The position numbers and the translations under genes are program-made. Under the pieces are notes generated by a model. That model was not told the origin of the DNA. It saw nothing but the letters and a program-made list of their open reading frames with translations, and did not search any database. A stretch of DNA of 64,000 bases from positions 2,728,001-2,792,000 of the forward strand of contig VCCP01000003.1 in NCBI GenBank assembly GCA_005765155.1, read 5' to 3'. Source of the stretch: Zelopaecilomyces penicillatus. Taxonomy: Eukaryota; Ascomycota; Sordariomycetes; Hypocreales; Pseudodiploosporaceae. This document shows, one piece after another, positions 1 to 14,162 of this stretch (its first letter is position 1; every line of letters begins with the position of its first letter).

Positions 1-3000
1 TAAAATAATTCTTTTTAATATATAATTCTTTTAATTATATAAGATTTATTCTCTTTTTTAATATATTATATAAAAGAATTAAATCCTTTAAGAATAATTA
101 ATCCTTCTTTATATAAATAATATATTTATTAATAATATTAATATAAGCAGCTAGCTTCTTTTAAAAATCTATTACTTTAGCTTTAATTAATATTATATCT
201 TTTATTATCTTTTATAAAATCCTTATTTAAGACTTAAATAGTATTTAAATATTAATAATAATATCTTAATTAATAAGCCTTTAAATAAGGAATTTAATTT
301 TAAATAATAGGATTAAATTATATTTATATATTAAATAAAAGAAAAAAACCTATAGAATAATTTAATTATAATTTTATTAATAAGAATTATTATATTAAGA
401 TATTTTATTTCTTTTAAATTATCTTTTAATATGTTTATTATTATTAATATTAAGCTTTAATAATTAACTTTTATAATTAAATTAATTACTAGATTATATC
501 TAAATATTTAAATATATTTAACTTCTTAATTAAATAATAATATAAAAAGAAATCCCTTTATCTTTAATCCTTTATTTATAATAATATATAATATAAGTTT
601 AAATCTTTAAATAAATAATATAATAAAGTATATTATTATTTTAAAAGTTATCTTTATAATAGCCTAAACTTTAATCTAGCTTATTAAATTATAATAAGCT
701 TTTATAAGGAATTTTATTTTATAATGTTTTATAATATATTAAAAATTAAAATAAATTTTTAATATAGATTACTTAAATAAGATTAAGATAATATTTTCTT
801 TAATTCTTTATAAAATAAATGTTTAATATTTAGGATAATAAATAATAATTAAAAAGATATTATTTTATATTTTTCTTTAATAATATTTATATATAAGTAT
901 ATTAAAGATTATAGCTTTCTTTTTATAGCTTTAAGTTTTATAATAATTTATTATAAATTTCCTTTTAATTAATATATTATTAATAATTAAAATTAAATAG
1001 GATTATTTTTAATTAATTTTAATTAAAGTTTTTTATTCTTTATAAAATACTTTTATACTTTTTAATATAATATCTTAAATTATATTTTATTTAGATTAAA
1101 TAATTACTTTAAAAAAAAAGAATCTAATAATTTATTATAATTTATTAATATATCCTGGTTTTAAAGTATTTATTTATATTAAACCTAGATATATATTAAT
1201 AATATCTTTTAAATCCTTTTTATTTTTAATATTTATTTAATTAAATAATCCAGATTTTTTATAAAAGAATTTATTAATTATATTATTATTCTTTTTAAAT
1301 ATATATTTTATAATAAAATTAAATAATATAATATAATTAGTTATTATATTATAAGGCTTTTTAATATATTATATATTATCTTATTTAATTAATATATTAA
1401 GATTTAAGTATTTATTTTTAAAATAAATTAAATATTATAGATATATATATATAATTATTAAAATATAAAAAGAATAGCTTTATACTCTTATTTTATTATA
1501 TTATATTTCTTTTTTATTTTATTCTAATAATTATTTTTAAATTTAATAAAATAATATTTCTTATTAAAAATTTATATTAAATTTATATCTTATCTTTTAA
1601 GACTGATATTAATTATTAATATAATCTTTTCTTTTAATTTTAAAAGATTAAATAATATTAGGATTAATATAGATATTCTTATATCTTTAAAGATAGTTAT
1701 AGCCTTAGATTAGGGTTTTTCTTATTTTTAAAAGATATCTTTTTAAATAAAATAATAAATAATTAAATAATAATTATAAAGTTATATATTTAGATCTCAT
1801 AATATTTAATAAGATTAAAAAAGGCTTTAATATCTATAATATCTTTATAAATAAGTTATTTTAGAATCTTAATAATCTTTTCTTTAATTAATTTTTTTCT
1901 AGAAATCCTATAAAGAAAACTAATAATAATTATAGCTTTTTAATAATATCTTAATTTCTTATTAAATATTATATATTTAAAAAGCTTAATATTTATAAAG
2001 ATCTTATCTAGATTTTAAAAATACTTAAGAATATATTTTCTTATCTTTATATAAATTTCTTTATTATTATATATAGTTTATAGGCCTTATATAATAATAT
2101 TATTAAAAAAGAGTTTATATATATTTAAAATAAGATTAAATAGTATTTAAATTATAATTCTTATAAATTAAGCTATAGAATTTATAATACCTTATAAAAA
2201 ATTATATATTTTTAAAAGCTTAATTATAAATAAAAATATAATAATATTTTTACTTTTTTTATTTAAAGGTATTTAATTATAATTAAAAAAGAAATTTTAA
2301 AAAAAAAGTATTATATATATAAAAAAATCTTTATTAAAAGTATTAATATTTAAAGATATAAAGATATCTCTTAATATAATAGTATTATATTTTATTATAA
2401 TATTAATTAAATAAAATTTATTATCTTTTTTTTAATAAAGAAATATTAATTTCTATAAAAAGTATATAATTCTTTTAAAATATAATTATTAAAATATACT
2501 TTTAAAAGCTTAATTATTTTAGCTTTAAGCCTTTTAAATATTAAAATAGATTATATTTATTAAATTAAATAAGAAATAATTTTAATTATTTAATAAGGTA
2601 TTATTAATAGATTAAATATTTTATTTTTATTAAATTATTAAGATAAGGCTTATTCTTTATTATAAAGAATTTCTAGAAATATCTTAGTTTTTTAAGGAAT
2701 AAAAGTATTTTTTATTTATTTTAAGATTAAATTAAATTACTTTTTATATAATAAAGACCTTTTTAATATATTAAAGAATTTTAATATTATAAATTATATA
2801 AAAGTTATTTTATTTTTAATTTTATTTTTAATTTTATTTTATTTTTTATTTTTTTAAAGAGGATCTTTATTAAAGATAAATTTATTTAAAAAGATATTAT
2901 TTATTAAATAAATCTTATTAGCTTTCTTTTTATATAAGGTAAAGATTTATACTTTTATAAGATTATATAATTTATATAAATTATATCTTTTTAATTTTTT

Positions 3001-4342
3001 TCTCTTTTTTAAGAAATTTAATTTAATTTTTATTATTATTAAAGCTTTATTATACTGACTTATAACTTTTAATAAAATATATTTAATAAATATTTTCTCT
3101 TTTTCTTTATTAAGCTATATTAGGATTTTTTTATTCTTATTAATTAATTATTTTAAATTAAATAATTCCTTATTATTAATTATATCTTTAATAATATAAT
3201 TAATAATTAATCTTTTAATAATTTAAGCTTATCCTATTCTTAATAAATAATATTAATAATAAGGGTAATAATTTAAATTTAATCTATTTAATAATATATA
3301 TATAAATCTCTTTTCTTTTAAGAATAATTAAATAATAGCTTAATAATCCTAATAAAAGATATTTTAAAAATAAAAAGAATAATAATTTTATTTTATATAA
3401 TATATAGATATATTAAGATTTATATTAAGCCTATATAAAATTAAATTTCTGCTTTTTTTATTATTTATATAATTTATTTTAAAAAGAATATAATCTTAAT
3501 TTTAATAGATTTATATTTAATCCTATATTTTTTAATTAATATTTTTAAAATAATATTCCTTTTAAATTCTAAATTAATTAATATATTTATTATTCTTTTT
3601 TTTATTAATTTAATTTTAATCTAGATTTATAAGGTTTATTATATATTTAATAATTATTAATTATTAAATAAATTAGAGTTATATAATAAAATATATTATT
3701 AAAAGAAAAAGGGAATATAAATAATTCTAGATTATTATTAATTAATTTTAGATTATAATAATATATTAATTTTTATAAAGTATTAAAGCTATTAATAAAA
3801 TTAATTTATATCCTTTAATACTTTTTATAATCTAAAAGCAGTTTTAATATAATCTTATTAAAACTGATAATATTAATAAAAATCTATTTTATTAAATCTT
3901 TTAAAAAGATATTATTATATATTAAATTAATTTAATAGGAATAAAGAGTTATAGCCTTTATAAATTCTTATAAATGTTTAAAAAAAACTAGAATTATTTA
4001 ATTTATCCTTAAGGATATAAAGAACTTTAATTATATTATTTATTTAATCTATTAATTTTTATTTAATTATAATATATTAAGATTAATTAATATATAAAGG
4101 GATACCTTAATAACTTTAATTAATAATATTTCTTTTAATTTTATTTTATAATAAAAAAGTTTAATATTTTAATTTATTAATTATATTATATTTTTTATTA
4201 AGATAATAGATTAAAGAGTTATTATTTTTTTAAGAATAAATATTAATTTCGTAATACTTTTTTAATAATTTATTATAGATATTTTAATTAAATTCTTATT
4301 TTTTTTAATATTTTCTTTTATTTATATTAATATTAATAATAT
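1..4342 (-). mobile_element. A0: oldest, hyper-RIPped remnant of an A-related Ty3/gypsy element (left end outside window)
   Basis: This stretch has almost no C or G outside CT/CC and AG/GG contexts and looks featureless, but it aligns to the reverse complement of family A. About 2060-2220 follows the RT catalytic region of A3 (near 56000-56130), about 2440-2930 follows the sequence before it, 2900-3400 follows A3 54900-55330, and 3545-3590 follows the protease region. Position 1 would then fall near the end of integrase, and 4342 inside gag. Unlike the other A copies, some differences are not transitions, so this is either much older or a related subfamily. It is the outermost layer of the nest: E0 is inserted at 4343. 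No reading frame survives. Confidence 0.72.
2060..3600 (-). pseudogene. A0 protease and reverse transcriptase remnant
   Basis: On the minus strand, from high to low coordinates, this holds the former aspartic protease (near 3545-3590), the Lys-rich linker (near 2930-3050) and the RT core, with the catalytic FLDD equivalent near 2090. The assignment rests on base-by-base similarity to the better preserved A1 and A3 copies, not on translation. The product would have been the Pol polyprotein that copies element RNA in cytoplasmic particles. Every frame is broken many times. Confidence 0.6.
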
Positions 4343-4553
4343 TATTAAAATAAATAGGTTTTTATATAATAGTTTAACCTGTTATTCTTTAATAATTAGA
4401 TCTGTTATAGCTTAATAATTAAATTTATTATAGCCTAATAATTAAATCTATTATCTTATTATAGCTAGACCTGCTATAAGATCTAAAATACCTAGATAGC
4501 TTAATTTATTATATAGGGCTAGATTAATAAAATAAAGGCTTATCTCTTATATC
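4343..4553 (+). mobile_element. E0: truncated, heavily RIPped family E LTR
   Basis: Starting TATTAAAATAAATAGG, this matches the reverse complement of the E1 solo LTR end (TGTTAAAATAAGTGGG), with mainly C-to-T and G-to-A changes. It keeps degraded copies of the AGCAG-CTGCT dyad repeats seen in E1. The match stops at 4553, where C1 begins; the missing part should lie beyond the distal end of C1, outside the window. The strand shown is only the orientation relative to E1 and E2. No coding capacity. Confidence 0.75.
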
Positions 4554-4748
4554 TATAAAGGGAATTCTAGGTATAGCTAGATAGGACTATATAGCTTTAA
4601 TCGATTAATTAATAATAAGACTTATACTTAAGCTAAGTTATTTTTCTTTTATATCCTTTAAATATAAAAAACTATTAAAGCCTTAATAATTAATAGTCTT
4701 CTAGGTTATATATTATAATTAGATATCTAGATACCTAATCCTATTATA
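4554..4748 (-). repeat. C1 3' LTR (about 195 bp)
   Basis: It matches both C2 LTRs over its full length, beginning TATAAAGGGAATTC and ending CCTATTATA, which fits ancestral TG...CA termini after RIP. The inner neighbour on the minus strand is a degraded purine-rich tract. The preceding ATATC (4549-4553) would be the left TSD; its partner is outside the window. Confidence 0.85.
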
Positions 4749-6179
4749 ATTATCACTCTCTTTAAGAATAATATTCTAATATCTTAGTTATATATCTATT
4801 ACCCTATAATAGCCTTTCCTTACTATTATTATTTTCTTATTCTAGAATTTTTATTTTCTTAGAACTTAGATTTAATATATTCTTTTTATTTATTTATAAT
4901 TATATCTTTTATTATATCTCTTTTATTTATCTCTCTTATTTTATTATTCTTTTATTACCTCTTTATTATATTATTATATCTTTTAAAAGATCTATTATCT
5001 AAATCTATATAATTATAAAGTAACTAGATTATATTAAACTAATTATTATAGAATATATATAATATATATATTATATATAAATAGCTATAGCTATAGATAT
5101 TAAGATAATAAAAGAGTAGATTAAATTTAATAAGATAATACTAATCTAATATTTATTTACTAATACTAAATTAATATATTATTAATAATATAATAATAAA
5201 AATAATATTTATTAATAGTATATTAATTTATATTATTTAAATAGGTTTTATTAATAATTTAATAATATTTAAATCTATAGCCTTTATATTAAATAATATC
5301 TAAAAGCTAAATAATATATTTAACTTTTTAGATATAATACTTAATATATGTATCTCTAATAAGGATAATAATTATAATAAGAATAGCTTTTTTATTTTTA
5401 TAAATAAATTTATTTAATAGATTATTAATATATTATTTAAGCTTTATTATATCTTTAAATTAATTAAGATTATATATTATTAGGCTTATAGTATTACTAG
5501 CTTTATTAAGGCTTAAGTTAAGGTTAATAAGACCTATAAAGAGAAAGAGAAGGCCTATTAAATATTATTAGCTATTTAATAACCCTATCCCTAAGAATAA
5601 TAGGATATTTAAATAAATCTATAAATATTTTACTTATATTTTAATACTAATTTAATAATAGGCTATTTAAACTTAATAGATAAGTCTTAAGGCCTTATAC
5701 TATATTAATTTAATTAAATAAAAGACTATATAAAGCCTTTATCTTATTTAAATAGATACTAGCTTTATATCTTAGTAATATATTAAGTATATAGCTTATA
5801 TTATTATTATTATAATATAGGAGAATAAGTTAATATTAGATAAGTTTAATAATAAGCTTAAGTATATATAGCTATTTAATTTTAAATAGGTATAGCTTAG
5901 GGTTTATTAATATATTATTAAGCTATTAGCTTTAATCTTTAATTTCTGGTTTTATTTTATAATAAAAGGCTTTTTATTATATTATTTATACCCCTTCCTT
6001 ATCTTTTTATTATTTATTTATAATAGATTAAAAAATATAAAATAAAATATTATTCTTTAATATATAATTTCTAAGTTCTTTTTATTTATAATTATAACTT
6101 TATAATATTTTTGTTTTATTATATTATACCTTTATTTAGTTTATATTTCCTTTTTGCTTAATTCTTTTTAAATACTTTT
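4554..6179 (-). mobile_element. C1 fragment 1: 3' LTR and 3' region of a chromovirus
   Basis: First of three visible pieces of C1. It contains the 3' LTR (4554-4748), then the 3' untranslated/ORF-like region (4749 to about 6090), and breaks at 6175-6179 (CTTTT), the TSD of B1. The sequence is collinear with C2 35703-37160 but more heavily converted to A+T. The break falls just downstream of the chromodomain end as defined in C2. C1 resumes at 14163. Confidence 0.85.
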
Positions 6180-6393
6180 TATTAAGGATTAAGGTTGGGA
6201 GGTTATAAAGAGAGTAAAGAAGGTTAAGAATAGTATCAATTTTATTATATATAAGCAGGTAGATAATAGATAACTAGAAGCTTAATCTCTGATCTTCTTC
6301 CTTTTCTTAAAGGAGAAGGCTCTCTTTATAGATATATATATTCCTAGCCTATATAATATAGGTTCTCTATAAGGCCTTTTTAGGGTCCTGATA
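6180..6393 (-). repeat. B1 3' LTR
   Basis: 214 bp, the same length as the other three B LTRs. The minus-strand start TATCAGGACCC is preserved and the outer end reads CCTTAATA (ancestral TTAACA). Just inside it the minus strand has a polypurine tract, AGAGGAAGAGGG, the usual plus-strand primer position. Confidence 0.92.
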
Positions 6394-6411
6394 ATATATC
6401 CCTCTTCCTCT

Positions 6412-8811
6412 AGGGCCACCCTTAGCCTTAATAATTAATAGCAGCTTTATTACTATAATTATATAACTATAAATAGTTAATTAGCCTAATTATTAATAAA
6501 GAAATTATAATTAATTAAAAGTAAAACTTTTAATAGATTCTATTTCTTTCTTATAAATCTCTATATATAGGCTCTTTATACTTTATAAGAAGTCTCTTAT
6601 TTTATAACTCCTTTAAAAGAAGCTATATTACTAGCTGATTTCTTTATATAGTATTATCTCTTTAAGGCTAAGGATTTAAATAATATATCAGACTTATAAA
6701 AGCATTAGAAATATACTTATTATATATAAGCAGCTTTCTAGCTTCTTTTTTATTTATAGTATTAATTTTCTTAGTTTATTTAATAATAAAAGGGCTATTT
6801 TATCTTCTTAATCTATTAAGAAGTAATAAATCAATTATCTCCTTCTTTATACCTTTTTATAATTAATCTTATATAATAATAGCTTTCTATTAATATAGGC
6901 TTCCTTACCTTTTAGGGCTTTATTTAATATTAGATTATTAAGGATCTTTAGGTTTAGTATAGATAGTAAAAAGTAAAAGAAGATTAATAAAGAAGTAATA
7001 GTATAGCTATAATATAAGTATTATAAGATTAAGTATTTAATAGTGATTACTATTAAGAAAGCTATTATAAAGGATTCCTCTATATTAGAGTTAATTATAC
7101 TTAAAATCTCTGCTATTAAATCTTTGATTTTATTTAAGGCTTTAATTAAGATTAAGAAACCTTTTTTTAAATCTTCTATTTTTATAGGATCTAATAATAA
7201 TAATTTATCTAATAAGATAGAGAAGATAGACTTTAATAATAATTTATCTCTTTATTCCTCTTAGGATATTTTTTAATTATTAATTAATAGCTGATTAATA
7301 GCTGCTTCCTTTCTTATATTATTTTTAAGCTTAATAGTATTATAAGGATTTAAACTCTTATAAAGATTATATAAATTAAATCCTTAAAAGTAATATTAAT
7401 AATAAGAGAGATAAAGAAAGAGATAAGATAAATAATAAAAGGATTAGGAAGTTAATTAATCCTGATTTTCCTTTAAGTATTTCCTTTATTTCCTATTAAT
7501 AAGTCTTTTTTAGGTTTTATTTTATTATTTCTTCTTTATTGATTTTTAGCTTTATAGTTCTTTTAATAATTCTAAGTTGCTTTTTAATATTAATATTATT
7601 ATAGCCTCTTTTATAATATATAATACCCCTATCTTTTTCTTTATTATTTCTAAGTCTTTAGCTTTATCTATTATTAATAGATAACTCTATATAATACCTA
7701 AGCTATTCCCTTTCTTTAATAATAGATATTTTATATCTTCTATTACTAAGGTTATAATAATAGCTATACCTATCTATATTCCTAAGAACTCTTTAGCTAT
7801 AAAGAATATAATACCTAATAAGATATCTTCTAAGAAAAAGATAATATCTAATAAGATGCCTTTTAAATAAAGTCCTATTAAGGTAGATATATTAGCTATT
7901 ATTAATAGCTTATCTATTATTAAGTATATTAGATAATAATAGTATTTATCTAATAGTTAATAAGCTATTAAAAGTCTGATCCTATATTATAAGTAAATAA
8001 TTAATAATATAATTAAATAAGATTTATTATTATAATTACTTAGCTATTATTAATATTTATATAGCTATTCTAAGGTCTATTAGTATTATATAGCTATATA
8101 GGTTAAATAGGATTTAATAGCTGATCCTATTCTAGAATCTAAAAAGGCTAAATAGCTTGAACCCTATTAATAGAATAAATATATATTATATCCTATTATA
8201 GCTTAAATTCAAAATTACTAATAATTGCTTTATAGCTATTAAACTCTAGTATTTATACTATATAGATAATAACTATTCCTATTATAGAATAATAGTAAAT
8301 TATTATATACTTATATATAATCTTATCTAATATAGGATATAGTTAAAGCTTAACTTAGTATTACTCCTTTTATTCTTTATAGCTGCTTCTTTATTAATAC
8401 TTCCTAAGAGATATTTTAATATATATAAGATAAAGCTAAATAGGTATTTAGCTATATATACTAAAAGCTAATAATTATCTTTACTTATATTAAGGTATAA
8501 TAAAATATAGATAAAGATAAAGCTTTTCTTATAAAGAGTACTTTAAACTTTTAGATTTAATTAATATTAGATTAAATTAATTCCCTTTAAGTTATTATAA
8601 ATATCTAGGCTTAATAATATAATATTAGTTTTAATATATAATTAGGCTTAATATAGCTATTAATAATTATATAGGTATATATTAATAATACTTTTATATT
8701 ATTATTAATAATTCTTTTTTTTTATATTATACTTAATAATTAGGCTGATATAGAGGCTGCTTTAAATAATCTTTTTAATATAGCTCTGGAATTGAGTTTC
8801 TTTAATAAGGA

Positions 8812-8842
<31 letters not shown>

Positions 8843-8880
8843 AAGGATAATTACTAAGGTAATTATTTAAGGGATTCTAG
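6412..8880 (-). pseudogene. B1 post-chromodomain ORF region, function unknown
   Basis: This 2.4-kb region lies between the chromodomain and the 3' LTR, where most chromoviruses have almost nothing. It is the mirror of B2 32830-35298, where the translation looks protein-like (hydrophobic stretches followed by a Lys/Glu/Leu-rich segment). B1 is too mutated to read independently. A 73-codon open stretch on the plus strand at 7043-7264 has an exact positional partner in B2 (34446-34667, minus), so it is antisense to the element in both copies. Confidence 0.5.
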
Positions 8881-8939
8881 TATTTAAGAAAATAATTTAC
8901 TTAGCTTTTATTAATACTATTAAAGACTCTTATTCCTTA

Positions 8940-11900
8940 ATAATTAGGTTTTTAATAAAAAAGCTTTATATTTATATATTATTATATAATCTAAGAAATC
9001 TCTCTTACTTAATTAATAATTATCCTTATTATTATAATTCTTCTATTTTATATAATATATTTATTACTTATTATTCTATTTATATATTAAGATTTTTTCT
9101 ATTATATAGAATTATTCTAATATAAAAGGGTTATCTTTTAGCTTATTTAATTTATCCCTATTATTATATATCTCTAGGTTTATAATATTAAATATATTAT
9201 ATATCCTAATTAAATCTAATAACTAGAGTTAATAAACTAAGCTACTATTTCCTATCTACTTCTTAATCTAATAAAGGCCTATAAATTTCTTTATTAACTT
9301 CCTTATAGGATGTTTTAGCTTAAGGTATTTTATAGTGATTATTATCTAGTTATTAACTTTAAACTGCTTTTCTTATCTTTTCTTATTATATTACTTTTTG
9401 TATTATTAATATACCCTTTTTAATACCTTTATTACTATATTATAGCTTGCCTATAGCTTTTGGATTCTTTTCTTAAAGCCTTTATATAGTTTTCTTAATT
9501 AAATTCTATCTTATACTAGTACTATTAGCTTATAGTTATATAATAGATAAGCTAGGGATTCTCTTATAATACTATATTATACTATATTATAGTAGAACTA
9601 GGCTAATAGTAGTCTTATAATCTAATTGAGCTGGTCTTTATTAATAAAGCTTTATAGATAATATTTAATTATCTAGTTTATTTATTTTATCTGCTTATTT
9701 ATCTATAAATGGAATATAATACTTAATTATTACTTATAAGTTAATAAGTAATAGAATATTTTCTAGAATATACTTATAAATATTATACTATAATTTAATA
9801 TAATTCTTTATAATATTCTAAAATACTTAAATATATAATCTAAGAATAAGATTATTAAGCTATTATTAATAATATACTTTATTATAGGGATAAATAATAA
9901 AAATTTTTATATCTATTTATAATAATAAGAATACTATTATATATCTTGTTTTTTATTTCTGATTTAGATAAATCTATAATAAAGTCTATAGAGATTTTTT
10001 ATTAAGGTTTTTCTAGGATTAATAGAGCAGTTAGATAGCTATATAATTAGTACTATTTAGGTTTATTTAATTAATAGGAGTTATAGGTTTATATGAATTT
10101 TATTATATCTCTCTTTATACCTTTTTAATAATAAGTTATTATTAATTATCTTAGTATTCTATTAATTCTTTAATAGTTTGATATTAGATTATTATAAAGT
10201 ATTATTAAAATTTTAATCCTTATTTTAACTAGAATAAAGATCTTTTTAAAATATAATAGTAATTAATTATTATCTATTAATTAACTATTATATCTATTAG
10301 AAGAATTATTTATCTTAGATTGCTTTTAGATATAAAATAAATTATTATTTTATACTTTTAATAGTATAATTATAAGGGTATTAATATCCTTTAATAATAT
10401 TATAATAATACTTCTTTAAATTATTTACTTATTTATAATTAAAATTCTCTAGGTTATATACTAAAGGCAGGCTATTTGCTTAATTATAGTTAAAACCCTT
10501 TTAATAAAAGAGATAGATATAGATTATAACCCTATACCCTTATAGCTAGCCTTTAGAAATCTATTTATAATTAAAGTCTCTGCTAGTTATATAATTATGA
10601 TTTTTAAGGTTTCTTTAATATTATAAAAATATTTAAGGAAGAAGGATAAATAGCCTTTCCTTAATTCTTGGATATCTTCTATATCTATATAATCTAGCCT
10701 TCTAGATAATATATTCACTAGATTTAATTTATCTAATCTATATTTAATTCTAAAATTAAATAGTATTAGCTAATTAAGTATATCTATTTACTGGCTTAAA
10801 AGCTTCTATTTTACTATTAGATAGCTATAATTTAGATGATTTATTATAACTATAATCTTATATTTTAAGTAAATTAAGTAATAATACTATATCTAAAAAG
10901 CTTTTATAATTATTAATATCTTAGTATCTAGTATATAATAATATAGTTCTATCTTATTAAGTTTCCTTAATATATAAGCTATTAGGTACTATTTCCTATT
11001 AATATATTATATTAGTATAATACCTATAATAAAATCTAATATATCTATTTTAATATAAATAGAAGCAGCTAGGTTAAAGTAGGCTAGTATTAGCTGCTTT
11101 AAGAATTTTTACTTTAGTTCCTTAAAAGTAGCTTATTTATAGCTTTCTATATATATAGGGCTTTTCTTCTTACCCTTTATTAAGTCTATAAAGGATATAA
11201 TAATCTTATTATAGTTCTTAATAAACTATTAATAAAATCCTATAAAATTAAGAAACTATTAAATATCTTTTATATTAATAGATAATAATTAATTAGCTAT
11301 TATTTATATCTATTCTTTCTTTATATATATTTCTTTAGAGCTAATAATAAACCCTAAATATATTATTATATTAATATTAAAATTATATTTTTATAAGTTT
11401 ATATATAAGCTGCTTTATTCTAATCTTTAAAGTATCTAATATATATTATCTATATAAATATCTAGATCACTATTATATATTAGGATATTATCTAGATATA
11501 TAATATAGATATAATCTATAAGGCCTTATAGTATATTATTATTAATATATTCCTAGAATATAATAAGGATATTTATAAGTTTAAAGGGTATTATTTAATA
11601 CTTAAAGTGGTTATAATAGTATTAGAAAGTAATCTTCTATTTATTATCTTCTTTAATATATATTTAATAATATATATCTTTAAGATTAAACTTAATAAAT
11701 TTCTTTACTCCTTAAAATTGATTTAGAATCTTATAAATTAATAATAATAAAGCTTGGTTTTTCTTTATTATTTAATTAAAAGTATAATAATTAATATAAA
11801 GGTATAGCTTATCTCCTTTCTTTAGAATAAATAGAATAGATACTCTATATAGGCTTATTAATTAATATATTTAATCTTGTTTTAAAGCTATATAAAGGTA

Positions 11901-12530
11901 TTCCTAGAGTATTTCTAGCTCTTTTTTTATTAAGAAATAGATAAAGCTTTATAATAATACCTTCTTATTAATTAATTCTATTAAATAAGTTTATTCTTTA
12001 AATAATAATAGTTTAATAGCTGCTTTCTTATTAAATACCTTTATAAATTATATATATTTAGATAATAAAGTCTTTATAAATTCTTCTTCTTCTTCTAGCT
12101 ATAATTTATTATTATTAATAGATCTTATACTTAAGATAATTATTATAGTTTTTATTATTTTTATAATCTATTAAGCTTGCTTTATATTAATAATAAATTT
12201 AATATTTTATTCTATTAAGGGATAGTTTTAATAATCCTTTAATTATATAATTCTTAGGTCTATAATATAGAAAAAAGATAATCCTAAGATAAAATCTTCT
12301 TTAATATCTATTATAATATAGTTTATAAGATATCTCTTTACTATTCTTTAATTATTATAAAGTTCTATTAATTTTATAATTCTTTTATATATAGGAAAGT
12401 TAATATCCTTATATACTGTCTTTAATAAGGGGCCTTCTTTTAGATAATTAAAGTTTATTAATAATTTTAGATTAATAAGATAAACTTCTAACCCTAGGTT
12501 AAATAATAGTATAGCTATTATCTAGCTATA
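8940..12530 (-). pseudogene. B1 pol: protease, RT, RNase H, integrase, chromodomain
   Basis: Reading the minus strand and treating TAA/TAG as former Gln/Trp, the domains fall at about 12524-12244 (protease), 11994-11314 (RT), 11174-10714 (RNase H), 10434-9450 (integrase) and 9120-8940 (chromodomain). The RT active site (near 11490-11500) reads YLDN where functional enzymes have YLDD; the second Asp was lost by a TG-to-TA change. Integrase is uninterrupted here, whereas B2 is split by A1. Reverse transcription and integration would have been its role; it is now dead. Confidence 0.85.
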
Positions 12531-13948
12531 ATTACTTTATATTCTTACTTTTTTTATTATTAAGGATATAAAATAATTAATATTATCCTAAGTATAATAA
12601 GTAATTAAATTAATATTAGAATCACTAGTTAAAGTATTAAGATTTACTTATTATTATTAAACTACTTTATAATTTTTAATAATATAATAAATACTTTTAT
12701 ATATTATATAATTAAGGGCTTAGTATATTATCTTATAATATATACTATTATATTTATAATACTTTATATATTAAGGAATAGAATTATTATTTAATAAGTA
12801 ATCTTCTTAATTTGATAAAGAGATTATATTATTATTAGCTTTATCTTAGGGAGAGGTTAAGTTATTCTAGTTATTAATCTTCTATTATAAAGAGGCTTTA
12901 TAAGTATTCTAGTTATTTTATCTTTATTAGGCTAATATAGACTCTTCCTATATATCTGCTTAGAGTAGCTGCTTCTAAATAGTAGATAAGCTATTATTTA
13001 TAACTTTAATCTAAAAAGGCTTTAATAATCTCTATACTATATAAGCTATATAATAGCTTAGGGATAATAGCTTTAGTAGCTTATTAATAAGATATTTATA
13101 TATATAAATAAACTATTAGAAGGTCTGATTTATAATTTATTAAAGCTGATCTAGCTTTTTAATAGCTTTATAATAATATATTAGACTATTATCTTAATTA
13201 TTTAATAGCTAATATATTAGTATAGCTTAAATAATATCTCTAATATCTTCTAGATAATTAATATAAAGATAGCTAATCTATTAATTAGATATATTACCTT
13301 AGAAATAGATAATACTAAAAAGTATCTTTTATATATTCTTTAGGAATTCTATAGGGGTTACTATAAATTATATATTAAATTAGATTAGGAATATTTATAA
13401 TTTAATCTAAGACTTCCCTTAATACTTAAATATTAAAAGGGCTTAAGATTAAATAATTCTATAATATTACTTTAACTCTTTTACTCTTTTATAATTTAAT
13501 ATATTAGATAATTAAATTAAAATAATTAGATCCTCTAGCCCTAAGAGATCTAAAACTATATTTAAATTATTTTTTTAAAATAAGAATAAGTATTTTCTTT
13601 TTCTTTTTTCTTTTAATTATCTTTTAATTATCTAAATTAATTAATCTAGCTTTATTTTAAAAAGAGTCTTATTATTTATTAATAATATATTAGCTAAAAG
13701 GATAATTATAGGATACCTAAATCTAGCTTAATATTAAATAAGAAGCTAGGCTAAAGGCTACTTCTATTAATTTAAAGATTATTCTATAATCCTTAATAAA
13801 GCTATAGTATTATTAGTTATTACTTGGGTTTCTAGGATTAATTTAGGCTTATAGTTTATAAATTAATAGCTAGCTATTATAATTTATTTTATTATTATTT
13901 TTAACTTTAATAATCTCTTTATCTAAGGAAGGGATAAAGAGATTAATC
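12531..13948 (-). pseudogene. B1 leader and gag-like region
   Basis: This region between the 5' LTR and the protease should encode the capsid protein. No diagnostic zinc knuckle survives. It is a mirror match to B2 14466-15883. The bases directly inside the LTR (GATTAATCTCTTTATCCC on the minus strand) occupy the primer-binding-site position; I do not recognise the tRNA. Confidence 0.6.
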
Positions 13949-14162
13949 TATTAAGGATTAAGATTAAGAGGTTATAAAGAGAATAAAGAAGATTAGGAAT
14001 AATATTAATTTTACTATATATAAGTAGATAGGTAGTAGATAATTAGAAGCTTAATCTCTGGTTTTCTTCCTTTTCTTAAAGGAGAAGGCTCTCTTTATAG
14101 ATATATATATTCCTAGCCTATATAATATAGATTCTTTATAAAGCCCCTTTAGGGTTCTAATA
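13949..14162 (-). repeat. B1 5' LTR
   Basis: 214 bp. On the minus strand it starts TATTAGAACCC (ancestral TGTTAGAACCC) and ends CTTAATA. Differences from the other B LTRs are transitions. It faces the B2 5' LTR across 89 bp, so the two B elements are arranged head to head at this point. Confidence 0.92.

Larger units (their letters stand above)
6180..14162 (-). mobile_element. B1: complete 7,983-bp chromodomain Ty3/gypsy element
   Basis: Two 214-bp LTRs (6180-6393 and 13949-14162) flank an internal region on the minus strand, bordered by a 5-bp TSD CTTTT (6175-6179 and 14163-14167). The element lies in the 3' part of C1. Order 5' to 3' on the minus strand: LTR, gag-like region, protease, RT, RNase H, integrase, chromodomain, long 3' ORF region, polypurine tract, LTR. 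It is a mirror image of B2 without length change: B2 position p corresponds to 28414-p left of the A1 insertion and 41710-p right of it. It is clearly more mutated than B2 in several stretches. Confidence 0.93.

Noticed and set aside
7043..7264. Mirror-image open frames in B1 (7043-7264) and B2 (34446-34667), both antisense to the element
   Set aside because: They occur at exactly corresponding positions, so their survival in two copies is one event. The sense strand reads more like protein (VEDLGKDFLVLIKAL), so I treat them as shadows, though the case is not closed.
8818..8850. AAT/AATAAT run as a functional microsatellite
   Set aside because: Lies in the B1 3' ORF region with a counterpart in B2 (32860-32880); a local simple repeat without further structure.
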